Origin: an uncultured Muribaculaceae bacterium
Lineage (GTDB): Bacteria; Bacteroidota; Bacteroidia; Bacteroidales; Muribaculaceae
Assembly (NCBI GenBank): GCA_910587425.1
Contig: CAJUKU010000001.1
Coordinates: 55,018 to 99,132, forward strand
Direction: 5' to 3'
DNA: 44,115 nt
Numbering within the stretch: the stretch's first letter is position 1; every line of letters begins with the position of its first letter. This document shows, in pieces, positions 25,973 through 33,942 of this stretch. The position numbers and the translations under genes were made by a program. The notes below the pieces were generated by a model. That model was not told the DNA's origin. It saw only the letters and a list, made by a program, of their open reading frames with translations, and made no database searches.

Positions 25973-28648
25973 ATGTTGAAAAACTTCATATATACGATCG
26001 TAGCCTCCGCCGCCATGGCGGCATCACTCGCATCGTGCTCGGAGGAGAATTTCACCGATCCAACCCCCGATCCTGTCGGAGAGGGCAACGTGACGCTGAC
26101 ATTCACCAACGCCACTGCATCGCGTGCCGCCTCCGACGAGGGGATGAACGAAAACCTCATAAGTAAGCTCGATCTGTTCTTCTACACCGCCGATGCCACC
26201 AATACGGAGGCACCTGTGGCTCAACGCACCGTGACCGGACTGACAGCCAAAGGGACAGCGCAGATCAAAGTGTCGCTCAGCAAGCAGGAGACCGATGCCC
26301 TGTTCAATGGCGGCACCGACGGCGCGACATGCCGCATGGTGGCTATAGCCAACCGCCCCGCCGACGTGGCTCTGCCCGCCGACATAGCAGGAATGACCGT
26401 GGAGGCGCTGCGCAACATTATCGTCGGCTCGAAATTCGCGACACAGGATGGCGAGACGCCGCAGGAATCGTTCGTGATGTTCGGCGACACCGACGAGAGC
26501 CGCGCCGGGAACACTGACATAACATTCGCCACCGGCGATTTCGGCGGCACGGCAAGCGGCAACGTGATGCTCGTGCGCGCAGCCGCCCGCATCCACTTCA
26601 CCGCCGAGATCCGCGACCAAGTGGAGGTGACCGAAACCTCATCTGACGGCACCACGACCACCGAATACTGGCGCCCGAAGACTAATGAGATATCGATAAT
26701 ACTCAACAACGGCGTTGACAACTCCCCTGTCGAGCCATCGACCGCCACGGTGACTTTCGACAAGAATTATTTCACACTTCCGGCTGTAAACGGTCAGTTC
26801 AGCCCCGGCAACACTTTCGATGTCGGTCTGACGAACCCCGACGGCACGCCCGTACTCAACGACGACGGCACACAGAAAACGGTTTCCTACACCGAGGCAA
26901 CATCAAAATCGGTGTTCTACACCTACCCCAACCAGTGGGAGATCAGCCCCTCGGAGACACACCGCACCACCCTCACCATCGCCCTGCCATGGCAGAAGTA
27001 TGAGGTGAAAGAGAACGGGGAGCTTGGCGAAGTGTCGACTTTCCGCACATGCTACTACAAGGTGCCTATGACACGCGGCACTGAGATAGTGCGCAATACC
27101 GACTACTCCGTGACACTGCGCATCGACATGCTCGGCAGCTTCTCCATCGAGGAGCCGATGGAAGATGTGGAGTGCAGCTACGAGACTGTGGACTGGAGCG
27201 AGGTCAACACTGACGTATCAATCAAGGATTACCGCTACCTCGTGGTGAATCAGAACAACTTCACCATCGACAATGCCCCGAGCATCTCGATCCCGTTCTA
27301 CTCGTCGCATCGCGTTGAGGTTGTCGACATAAAGATGACCTATCAGCGCTACAACATGTACGGCAACGGAAGTGAGCCTGTTCCGGTGACAATCACTAAG
27401 ACTATCAACCAAAATACGGCTGACCGGAATAATGGAACCGGAGTATTCAGCTATGAGCTTAAAACGGATGCCCAAGGTAATAACATCCTTGAAATAAGCC
27501 ACCCGCTCGATATGTGGACGCCATACAATTCAAGTAATCGGGCTGTTGACGAAACCGGCTATGGAAGTCGACAAGCTGCATTAAACTCACTGAACAACAT
27601 ATCCTATTATCAAAAGACTACCGGCACAGCATATTCACCATACGTGATTGAGGCTACAATCCGTCACTATGACATCACCCAAAGCGGAACTCCGTTTGAG
27701 AAAACAATAACAGTCACACAGTACCCCGGCATGTATATTGAGGCAAATAAGAATCCTGGAGGATCGGGCGGTGGCTCTGCAACAGGATATGTGTTTGTCA
27801 ACTATGGGCAATATTATGAATACTCTTGGTGGACGGGGAGTTGGTCATTACAATCAGCGGCAAACGATAATCCAAGTGATAATTATCCATTAGGTAATGC
27901 CAATGGAATAACATCAAGTGCCGGAAATGCCAATCAAAACATGTATGTAATTACCATCAACACACTAAATGCAGACAGCAAGTATGTAATTGGCGATCCA
28001 CGTACATTCTATACCAACAATGACTTGGAAACCTCAAACGACAATACAGCGCTCCCAATAGTGGATGTCAATGGCTCTGCAGCAAGAAGCAGCATACAAA
28101 ATTATGGGAGCAATAGGAATCCTGAGTATGGTTGGTGTAAACCGGCACCAGCATTATACCCAACGAATGGCGGCAACCGCACATTAACATATTACTATCC
28201 AACGCGTGAGACTGAAGAATACAAGTATATCGTAGCACCCAAAATTAGGGTCGCCTCATCATACGGTGTCTGCAATACCGGACGAACAAGAACACAAGCA
28301 CGCCGACGCTGTGCAACCTATCAGGAAAACGGACGACCTGCAGGAAGATGGCGTGTACCCACACTTGGTGAAATGGAGTTCATTGTAAATCTCTCACAGA
28401 CAAATAAAATCCCGATGCTGTTCTCCCGAGGTGCTAATTATTACAGTGCACAGGGACAGGTCGCTATTCCCAATAATCAAAACGAGGTAACACTGGAAGT
28501 CACTACCAATAACAGAGATATGTCAGTTCGTTGTGTGTACGATGAATGGTACTGGGAACAGCAAGACGACATTGCAAAGACAGTAACTCCATCGGTTTTC
28601 ACCTGGGGAGATATGCCTAAGGCGAACCCGGAGGGTGATGTTAAATGA
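25973..28648 (+). CDS. Large pilus tip-type lipoprotein (DUF4906-like), operon 1
   Basis: 891 residues with lipobox SLASC (Cys22), strand NVTLTFTNATASRA with Arg51, and a fimbrillin-type N-half (LISKLDLFFYT, RMVAIANRPADV, VMLVRAAARIHFTAEI). The C-terminal part (RRRCATYQ, GRWRVPTLGEMEFI, YYSAQGQ, MSVRCVYDEWYW) resembles the DUF4906/FISUMP module found in tip proteins of Bacteroidales pili. From about 27360 the coding sequence becomes AT-rich with A/T-ending codons, unlike the GC-rich first half, which suggests that the distal domain was acquired or exchanged. It is probably the adhesive tip subunit; the ligand is unknown. It lies 14 bp after the previous gene. Confidence 0.8.
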   Translation: MLKNFIYTIVASAAMAASLASCSEENFTDPTPDPVGEGNVTLTFTNATASRAASDEGMNENLISKLDLFFYTADATNTEAPVAQRTVTGLTAKGTAQIKVSLSKQETDALFNGGTDGATCRMVAIANRPADVALPADIAGMTVEALRNIIVGSKFATQDGETPQESFVMFGDTDESRAGNTDITFATGDFGGTASGNVMLVRAAARIHFTAEIRDQVEVTETSSDGTTTTEYWRPKTNEISIILNNGVDNSPVEPSTATVTFDKNYFTLPAVNGQFSPGNTFDVGLTNPDGTPVLNDDGTQKTVSYTEATSKSVFYTYPNQWEISPSETHRTTLTIALPWQKYEVKENGELGEVSTFRTCYYKVPMTRGTEIVRNTDYSVTLRIDMLGSFSIEEPMEDVECSYETVDWSEVNTDVSIKDYRYLVVNQNNFTIDNAPSISIPFYSSHRVEVVDIKMTYQRYNMYGNGSEPVPVTITKTINQNTADRNNGTGVFSYELKTDAQGNNILEISHPLDMWTPYNSSNRAVDETGYGSRQAALNSLNNISYYQKTTGTAYSPYVIEATIRHYDITQSGTPFEKTITVTQYPGMYIEANKNPGGSGGGSATGYVFVNYGQYYEYSWWTGSWSLQSAANDNPSDNYPLGNANGITSSAGNANQNMYVITINTLNADSKYVIGDPRTFYTNNDLETSNDNTALPIVDVNGSAARSSIQNYGSNRNPEYGWCKPAPALYPTNGGNRTLTYYYPTRETEEYKYIVAPKIRVASSYGVCNTGRTRTQARRRCATYQENGRPAGRWRVPTLGEMEFIVNLSQTNKIPMLFSRGANYYSAQGQVAIPNNQNEVTLEVTTNNRDMSVRCVYDEWYWEQQDDIAKTVTPSVFTWGDMPKANPEGDVK

Positions 28649-28678
28649 TCAATTAATCATTAACAGTTTGATAACAAG

Positions 28679-30667
28679 ATGAGAAAAAGTATATTATATA
28701 TCTTTCAGGCGGCTGTGATGATTATGCTCGGCGCGTGTGCCGAGGAGCAGCTTCCGGAGCCGGTGCCCACGCCTGGCGACGCTACGGAGGGAATCACCGT
28801 GAGCGGCAGCATGACCGTGAGCGATCCGGCTCTCACCCCCTCGCGCGGCTTCGGCGACACCCCGGGTGCGGGGCTGACTGTGCAGCTGCTTGAGTTCACC
28901 TACGACGGTGACTATCAGAACCGCACGCTGTTGAGCGTGATTCCGGCTACGGTGACAGGTACCACGGCTGTCGACAATGGCGTTGAGGTGGCTTTCACAG
29001 CTACACTCAGCGAGTCGACGCAGCGGCGCGTTCTGCACATCGTGGTGAGCGACGGCGAGCTGAATGTCGGCTACGGCACTGTAGCCACGATACTACAGTC
29101 GCTGTCGGTGACAGGCGGACGCGATGCCTACTGGGGGCGCGTGGCATTCCCCGACGGCTACTGCACATCGAAAGTGACCACCAACGACAAAGGTGAGGAA
29201 ACCGTTGTTTACGAACGGAATGAGGAGGCGCTCGCACAACTGAAAAACATACCGGTGATACGCAATTTCGCCAAGATCTCAGTGGCAGCACAGCCGGCGA
29301 ATTTCGAACTTGAGGGCTTCGAGCTTATCAACGTGCCCGACGCAGGCACCGTGGCTCCATGGAACACCGAGACGCAGTCGGTGCCGTTCATCATGAATGG
29401 TTCGGGCGATACCCCCGCATATCCGTACGCCATGCGTCCGTACAGTGAGCTTGCATCGGGAGAATACGCATATTCCGGCATCCTCTCCCCATCGGCAAAG
29501 ATGACAAACACGGAGGTTGAGGCATCAGCGTGGGGAGCAGACCACACATGGAGCACTGCAGCTCAATACATGTACGAGCACCCCTACGAGGCAGGTCGCC
29601 GCACCTACATGCTGATCGCCGGACGCTACAACAACAGCAACGTTACGACCTACTACAAGATAGACCTCGGCGCGAATGATTCCGACACGCAGGTATTCAC
29701 ACCCTACAACATAATCCGCAACTACCATTATGCGGTGAATATCACTGAGGTATACCGCGCCGGATATGCGACAGTCGAAGAGGCTATCAACGGCACGGTG
29801 TTCAACAACCTCTCGGCTTCGACCGAGACGCGCGACATGCTCAGCATATCCGACGGCAACGACCTGATCGGCGTGAATTTCACCCGCTATGTGTTTGTCG
29901 ATACGAACAATCCCATCGAGTTCCGCTATCAGTACCGCACAGGCGTTTCGACCGGAAGTGGAACGATAGCCAACAATCAGGCGAAAGTCTATGGACTGGA
30001 GGCGGGCGCGGTGATAGAAAGCTTTGAGACCGCAAAGGTCGACGGCGACTCAATGCTCGTGGTGATCACTCCAAAGGCTCCAACCGATGCACTGCAGCAG
30101 CAGACATTCACCGTGGTCGGTCCGACCGGACTCGGACGCACTATCACGCTGATCTCACATACACCATGGGAGATGGCTAATGAGGCGGTCTATAAAGGGA
30201 CAGAGAATACCCGTCCCAAGGAGGGCACGGAGTCGGATATCATCGGACCTAATCAGAATGAAGCGCTGACACTCTTCTTCAATCTCCCCGACGGACTTCC
30301 AGAGGCTCTGTTCCCGCTGACATTCACTCTTGAGGCTGACAGACAGAATATTGAGAACAACTCGGCTGCGAACTCCACGCTTGTGGTGACTTCTGGTCAA
30401 TCGCTGTTTGCTAATGATGGTGTCAATGTGCCGCGCGTGCAGTATCTAAAGACTGTAAGCTATGAGCAGTATCTCTATGAGTCGAACTCGGACAACAGTG
30501 TGGATGTGAACAAACCGAACACTTACCATACGGTACGTTGCCGCTTCCGCACGACGATCTCTCTCGACCAGATCCCTGGTCTTCAAGGAAATACGACTAC
30601 CACTATAGTGCGCATCGCCAACCCATACTTCATAATGGGTTCAGCTACCTTCATCCGACAGAAGTAA
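28679..30667 (+). CDS. Accessory pilus lipoprotein, operon 1 specific
   Basis: 662 residues with lipobox MLGAC (Cys20), strand ITVSGSMTVSD and TPSRG with Arg56. Central features are IPVIRNFAKISV, YMYEHPYEAGRRTYMLIAGRY, YYKIDLGAND and NIIRNYHYAVNITEV, all typical of Bacteroidales pilus accessory proteins. Residues about 380-655 form further beta-rich domains (TRYVFVDTNNPIEFRYQY, TLFFNLPDGLPEALFPLTF). Operon 2 has no counterpart. Its TAA shares one base with the ATG of the next gene, so the two are translationally coupled. Probably a minor or tip-associated subunit. Confidence 0.75.
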   Translation: MRKSILYIFQAAVMIMLGACAEEQLPEPVPTPGDATEGITVSGSMTVSDPALTPSRGFGDTPGAGLTVQLLEFTYDGDYQNRTLLSVIPATVTGTTAVDNGVEVAFTATLSESTQRRVLHIVVSDGELNVGYGTVATILQSLSVTGGRDAYWGRVAFPDGYCTSKVTTNDKGEETVVYERNEEALAQLKNIPVIRNFAKISVAAQPANFELEGFELINVPDAGTVAPWNTETQSVPFIMNGSGDTPAYPYAMRPYSELASGEYAYSGILSPSAKMTNTEVEASAWGADHTWSTAAQYMYEHPYEAGRRTYMLIAGRYNNSNVTTYYKIDLGANDSDTQVFTPYNIIRNYHYAVNITEVYRAGYATVEEAINGTVFNNLSASTETRDMLSISDGNDLIGVNFTRYVFVDTNNPIEFRYQYRTGVSTGSGTIANNQAKVYGLEAGAVIESFETAKVDGDSMLVVITPKAPTDALQQQTFTVVGPTGLGRTITLISHTPWEMANEAVYKGTENTRPKEGTESDIIGPNQNEALTLFFNLPDGLPEALFPLTFTLEADRQNIENNSAANSTLVVTSGQSLFANDGVNVPRVQYLKTVSYEQYLYESNSDNSVDVNKPNTYHTVRCRFRTTISLDQIPGLQGNTTTTIVRIANPYFIMGSATFIRQK

Positions 30668-31632
30668 TGCTGAAAATCCGTGTGATATCGGTTGCTTTGG
30701 CGGCGGGGCTGCTGACGGGATGCGTCGGCGGTGCCGGTGGAGCGGCTGTGAGCGCGGAGCATGAAGGAGGAGAGAGGAGAGAGAAAGGAGATAGGAGCGA
30801 GAGAGTAGAGAGTGCTCCTGCGGAGGCGGGGGTGCTGGCGATGCCGGAGGTGCCGGCGCTGATCACGGGGCGCGAGGCTCGTGCGGCGTATGCGGCGGAG
30901 CATTTCTGGGATGCGTTGACGGCGGATACCGCCGGCGGCACCGGGGCGATGGAGCAGAATCTGGCGAACTTCGCTGTGATTGCCGCCCAAGCACCGGCGG
31001 GAGCGCAGAGGCGCGGATTTGCGTCGATGTGGAGCCGTACGGGGCTGACCGACAGTGTGCTGATGCCGATAGTGGAGAGCTATCTGTATGATCCGGAGAG
31101 CCCGGTGTATTCGCCTGACCTGATGATGTCGGCATTGGCTGCCGCCGACTCGCTGCAGCGGCTTCCGTCGGGGTGCCGCGAGAGTCTGCTGCTCGGGGAG
31201 CTGCGGCGGAATGCGCCGGGAACGCGTGCGGCTGACGTAGCCTACACCGACCGCCACGGGCGGCAGCACCGTCTGCTGCATGAGAACCGGGTGGCGCAAC
31301 TGGTGGTGTTCTACGATCCTGACTGCGAGCATTGCGCGGAGGAGATGTCGATGCTGGCGGCGTCGGAGGAGCTTGCCCGCGCCGTAGCCGAGGGTGAGGT
31401 GGCGGTGAGAGCTATCTATCCGGGTGCCGACGAACGGCGTTGGCGCGAACATGCCGCGGGGCTGCCCGGGGCGTGGACGGTGGGAATGAATGCCCGCGAC
31501 CCTGTGGGAGCACAGGGCGCATACGATATACGCACCACTCCGTCGATCTATCTTCTGGATGACGGCGGCATGGTGGTGCTTCGTGAGGCTCGCGCCGCGA
31601 CGGCGCTGGCTTGTATTTCAGCCGGGATGTGA
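30667..31632 (+). CDS. DUF5106/thioredoxin-like lipoprotein at the end of pilus operon 1
   Basis: 321 residues from the ATG overlapping the previous stop (TAATG). The frame extends upstream to 30538, but that part lies inside the previous gene and lacks a signal. Lipobox LLTGC (Cys19), then a low-complexity Glu/Gly/Arg stretch (about 30-50) encoded by a purine tract. About 70-180 is helical and DUF5106-like. About 190-321 is a thioredoxin fold with VVFYDPDCEHCAEE (Cys220-Cys223) and the cis-Pro TTPSIYLLD (Pro292). It is likely a periplasm-facing disulfide reductase or isomerase. Being coupled to a pilus gene, it may act on pilus assembly proteins, for example the CxxC of DUF3575; this is inference. 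Confidence 0.8.
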   Translation: MLKIRVISVALAAGLLTGCVGGAGGAAVSAEHEGGERREKGDRSERVESAPAEAGVLAMPEVPALITGREARAAYAAEHFWDALTADTAGGTGAMEQNLANFAVIAAQAPAGAQRRGFASMWSRTGLTDSVLMPIVESYLYDPESPVYSPDLMMSALAAADSLQRLPSGCRESLLLGELRRNAPGTRAADVAYTDRHGRQHRLLHENRVAQLVVFYDPDCEHCAEEMSMLAASEELARAVAEGEVAVRAIYPGADERRWREHAAGLPGAWTVGMNARDPVGAQGAYDIRTTPSIYLLDDGGMVVLREARAATALACISAGM

Positions 31633-31823
31633 ATCCAGGCTAAAATAGTGTTTCTACAAATGCCCTGACGACACGTTACGCAAAAAAGTAGTCGCCAGCC
31701 TGACACATGAATGCTTTTTTAATTACATTAATCTTGAGCAAACCTGCATTAACTTAAACTCGATTTGATTTAACGCACTCGATTGCAAAATTTTAATCCG
31801 ATTACGAACGCATGATGATATGG

Positions 31824-31868
31824 AATGCTGCCGCGTGGCTCTGTGCCTGCGGCAGCATTGGCGCTTTT
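31824..31868 (+). terminator. Terminator-like hairpin downstream of pilus operon 1
   Basis: Perfect 11-bp stem AATGCTGCCGC / GCGGCAGCATT, 14-nt loop, then GGCGCTTTT. It is 190 bp beyond the last gene. The stretch 31633-31823 is AT-rich with no gene visible. Confidence 0.65.
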
Positions 31869-31917
31869 ATAGGGGGTACTTACGGGGATAGGGCTAATAG
31901 GGCAAATGGGGCGAAGG

Positions 31918-31962
31918 TTGTGGGGGCGGAGGTATGGCTGTAAGCCTACCTCCGGGCAGCCT
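31918..31962. repeat. Intergenic repeat module A, left arm only
   Basis: TTGTGGGGGCGGAGGTATGG followed by a TACCTCCGGGCAGCCTG arm; the right half is missing and module B follows. Confidence 0.75.
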
Positions 31963-31984
31963 GCACCCAGCAGCCCTGTTGACA

Positions 31985-32072
31985 TAAGAAAGACTGCAAC
32001 ACAGAACTTTTATCATCGCATGGCGATGATGACACAGAACAGAAAGAACAACACAGAACCCGATGGGGAATA
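31985..32072. repeat. Intergenic repeat module B, copy 2
   Basis: AAAGACTGCAACACAGAACT, hairpin ATCATCGC/GCGATGAT, then CAGAACAGAAAGAACAACAC and GAACCCGATGGGGA; nearly the same as the copy at 32189. Confidence 0.75.
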
Positions 32073-32188
32073 TGGAAGCGCAGGTGGCAGATAAAGTTCT
32101 GTGGTGTTCTATGAGTTCTGTGACCGTTGCGGCAGCAACAGAAAGTTCTGTGTTGCATTTCCTCTAACATCTGAATAAAAGATATACC

Positions 32189-32264
32189 ACACAGAACTTT
32201 TACCATCGCTTCACGATGACTACACGGAACAGAAAGAACAACACGGAACCCGATGGGGAGTGGA
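32189..32264. repeat. Intergenic repeat module B, copy 3
   Basis: ACCACACAGAACTTTTACCA, CGATGACTACACGGAACAG, then AGAAAGAACAACACGGAACC; runs directly into module C. Confidence 0.75.
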
Positions 32265-32273
32265 CACGGCGGG

Positions 32274-32574
32274 GCGAGTCGGAGACTCGCAACTTGGTAA
32301 ACCCCACACGTGGAGGTGAGCGCGGAGCGCGAGACTGCCGTGTGGGGGATAGCCGGTAAGTCTCACATAGGGGGAGAGCGCTTCGGAGATGCGCAACTTA
32401 CAGTGACCTCGGCGAGAAAGCAAACCAGGTGGGGATGTTGCGCATCTCCGAAGCGCCGTAAGTTGATTGGAGTCGTGGGTACCCCACACGGTCAATGTCG
32501 CGCGCTGCGCTACATTGCCTCGGGTGGGGTTTACAAAGTGGCGCTTCCCCGAAGCGCGGAGATGGCGAACAGGG
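32274..32574. repeat. Intergenic repeat module C, copy 1
   Basis: About 300 bp repeated at 32762-33062 with an exact 488-bp offset, only two substitutions and no indel. It contains nested inverted repeats: GCGAGTC-GGA-GACTCGC at its left end, CCCCACACG/CGTGTGGGG, and a perfect 19-bp pair CGCTTCGGAGATGCGCAAC (32379-32397) with its complement at 32437-32455. The open frames in it (about 100-140 codons) have no family resemblance and I do not call them genes. Confidence 0.9.
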
Positions 32575-32578
32575 AGTG

Positions 32579-32716
32579 GTTGTGGGGGCGGAGGTATGGC
32601 GCAGCCTACCTCCGGGCAGCCTGATGACAGAATGGGTGGCACTACACGCCTGGTGAGCGCACGTTGACCGGAGGTAGGCTGCGCTGCGCTCGCGCCATAC
32701 CTCCGCCCCTACAACC
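32579..32716. repeat. Intergenic palindromic repeat module A, copy 4
   Basis: Full-length copy between the two module C copies: GGGGGCGGAGGTATGGCGCA at the left and GCCATACCTCCGCCCCTACA at the right, with CCTGGTGAGCGCACGTTGAC in the centre. Confidence 0.85.
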
Positions 32717-32761
32717 TCTGCCTGCAGACTCAGCCTACAGCCAGTCACAACAAGCGCCTCC

Positions 32762-33062
32762 GCGAGTCGGAGACTCGCAACTTGGTAAACCCCACACGTG
32801 GAGGTGAGCGCGGAGCGCGAGACTGCCGTGTGGGGGATAGCCGGTAAGTCTCACATAGGGGGAGAGCGCTTCGGAGATGCGCAACTTACAGTGACCTCGG
32901 CGAGAAAGCAAACCAGGTGGGGATGTTGCGCATCTCCGAAGCGCCGTAAGTTGATTGGAGTCGTGGGTACCCCACACGGTCAATGTCGCGCGCTGCGCTA
33001 CATTGCCTCGGGTGGGGTTTACAAAGTGGCGCTTCTCCGAAGCGCGGAGATGACGAACAGGG
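32762..33062. repeat. Intergenic repeat module C, copy 2
   Basis: Direct repeat of 32274-32574. The differences seen are CTTCTCC for CTTCCCC and GATGACG for GATGGCG. A left fragment of module A follows (TTGTGGGGGCGGG). Confidence 0.9.
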
Positions 33063-33154
33063 GCGGTTGTGGGGGCGGGTGAATTTAAGAGTGTATATTT
33101 ATAGGGGACGAAGAGTGAGGTTTTGTAGACAGTAAAGCACAAGGGATTAATATG

Positions 33155-33241
33155 TTAACGATTTTTAACACGGGGGGGGGTAAAAATTCGGATTCATGCG
33201 TTATTTTATGCGAAAATTTGTGAGGAATTTTAGTAATTTTG
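33155..33241 (+). promoter_or_regulatory. Pilus operon 2 control box: TTAAC direct repeat, G9 tract and -7 candidates
   Basis: TTAAC-N5-TTAAC (33155-33169), AC, nine G (33172-33180) and TAAAA are identical to the operon 1 box. A degenerate -7 (TATTTTAT, 33202) lies 21 bp after the G run, the same spacing as in operon 1. A perfect TAATTTTG is at 33234-33241, whose downstream bases also resemble operon 1. Which -7 is used cannot be decided from sequence. Confidence 0.7.
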
Positions 33242-33327
33242 CACCGCGTAACCAACATTTATGTCTTTCGCCTGTAAGGAAAGACGCAGACTTTTGTAGA
33301 AACACAACACGAAACTGTAATATAGTA

Positions 33328-33918
33328 ATGACTAAAACTTTGACTCACAAAGTTCTTGCGATTGCCATTATCTTAATCTCGGCAATATCGGCAAGCGCAC
33401 AGGACTGGGCGGTGAAGACCAATCTTCTCTACGACGCCACCCTGACTGTGAACGCCGGCGTGGAACACCGCCTCGCCCCGCACTGGTCGGTCGACCTGTC
33501 GGGTAATTTCAACGCCTGGACTATAAACAAGCACCGCTGGAAACACTGGATGGTGCAGCCTGAAGCCCGCTACTGGTTCTGCGAGGCTCTGCAGGGTCAT
33601 TTCGTCGGCGCACACGCGCTTGGCGGACAGTACAATGTAGGCAATATCGACCTCGGCTTCGACTTCCTCGGCACACATCTGAAGAGCCTGAAGGATCACC
33701 GCTACCAGGGATGGTATGCGGGACTTGGCGTGGCTTACGGTTACACCTGGATCATCAACCGCCACTGGAACTTTGAGGCGGAGATCGGTCTGGGCTGGAT
33801 CTACACGCGCTACGACATCTACCCCTGCACCCATTGCGGCACAAAGATCGCCACCAACCGCCCGCACAACTATGTGGGTCCGACCAAGGCGGCGCTTAAC
33901 CTCGTCTATGTTTTCTAA
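33328..33918 (+). CDS. DUF3575 protein, pilus operon 2
   Basis: 196 residues from the ATG at 33328. The frame is open further upstream, but that part covers the promoter region, and this start gives the same length and signal peptide (ISAISASA-QD) as the operon 1 paralog. The two proteins are mostly identical (for example NKHRWKHWMVQPEARYWFCE and GGQYNVGNIDLGF in both) and share the C-terminal CxxC (YPCTHCG). A helper role in pilus assembly at the outer membrane is inferred. First gene of the operon, 24 bp before the DUF3868 gene. Confidence 0.88.
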   Translation: MTKTLTHKVLAIAIILISAISASAQDWAVKTNLLYDATLTVNAGVEHRLAPHWSVDLSGNFNAWTINKHRWKHWMVQPEARYWFCEALQGHFVGAHALGGQYNVGNIDLGFDFLGTHLKSLKDHRYQGWYAGLGVAYGYTWIINRHWNFEAEIGLGWIYTRYDIYPCTHCGTKIATNRPHNYVGPTKAALNLVYVF

Positions 33919-33942
33919 ACCATCCACACAGTGCAACACACA

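Noticed and set aside
30538..30666. Upstream start for the thioredoxin-like lipoprotein
   Set aside because: It lies within the preceding pilus gene and would bury the lipobox; the ATG in the TAATG overlap fits.
32220..33142. Paired open frames of 94-140 codons inside the module C duplication
   Set aside because: The same frames occur in both copies only because the DNA is duplicated; they have biased composition, no domain and no promoter.
33196..33327. N-terminal extension of the operon 2 DUF3575 protein to 240 residues
   Set aside because: It covers the promoter (-7 at 33234), precedes a good signal peptide, and is absent in the paralog of 196 residues.
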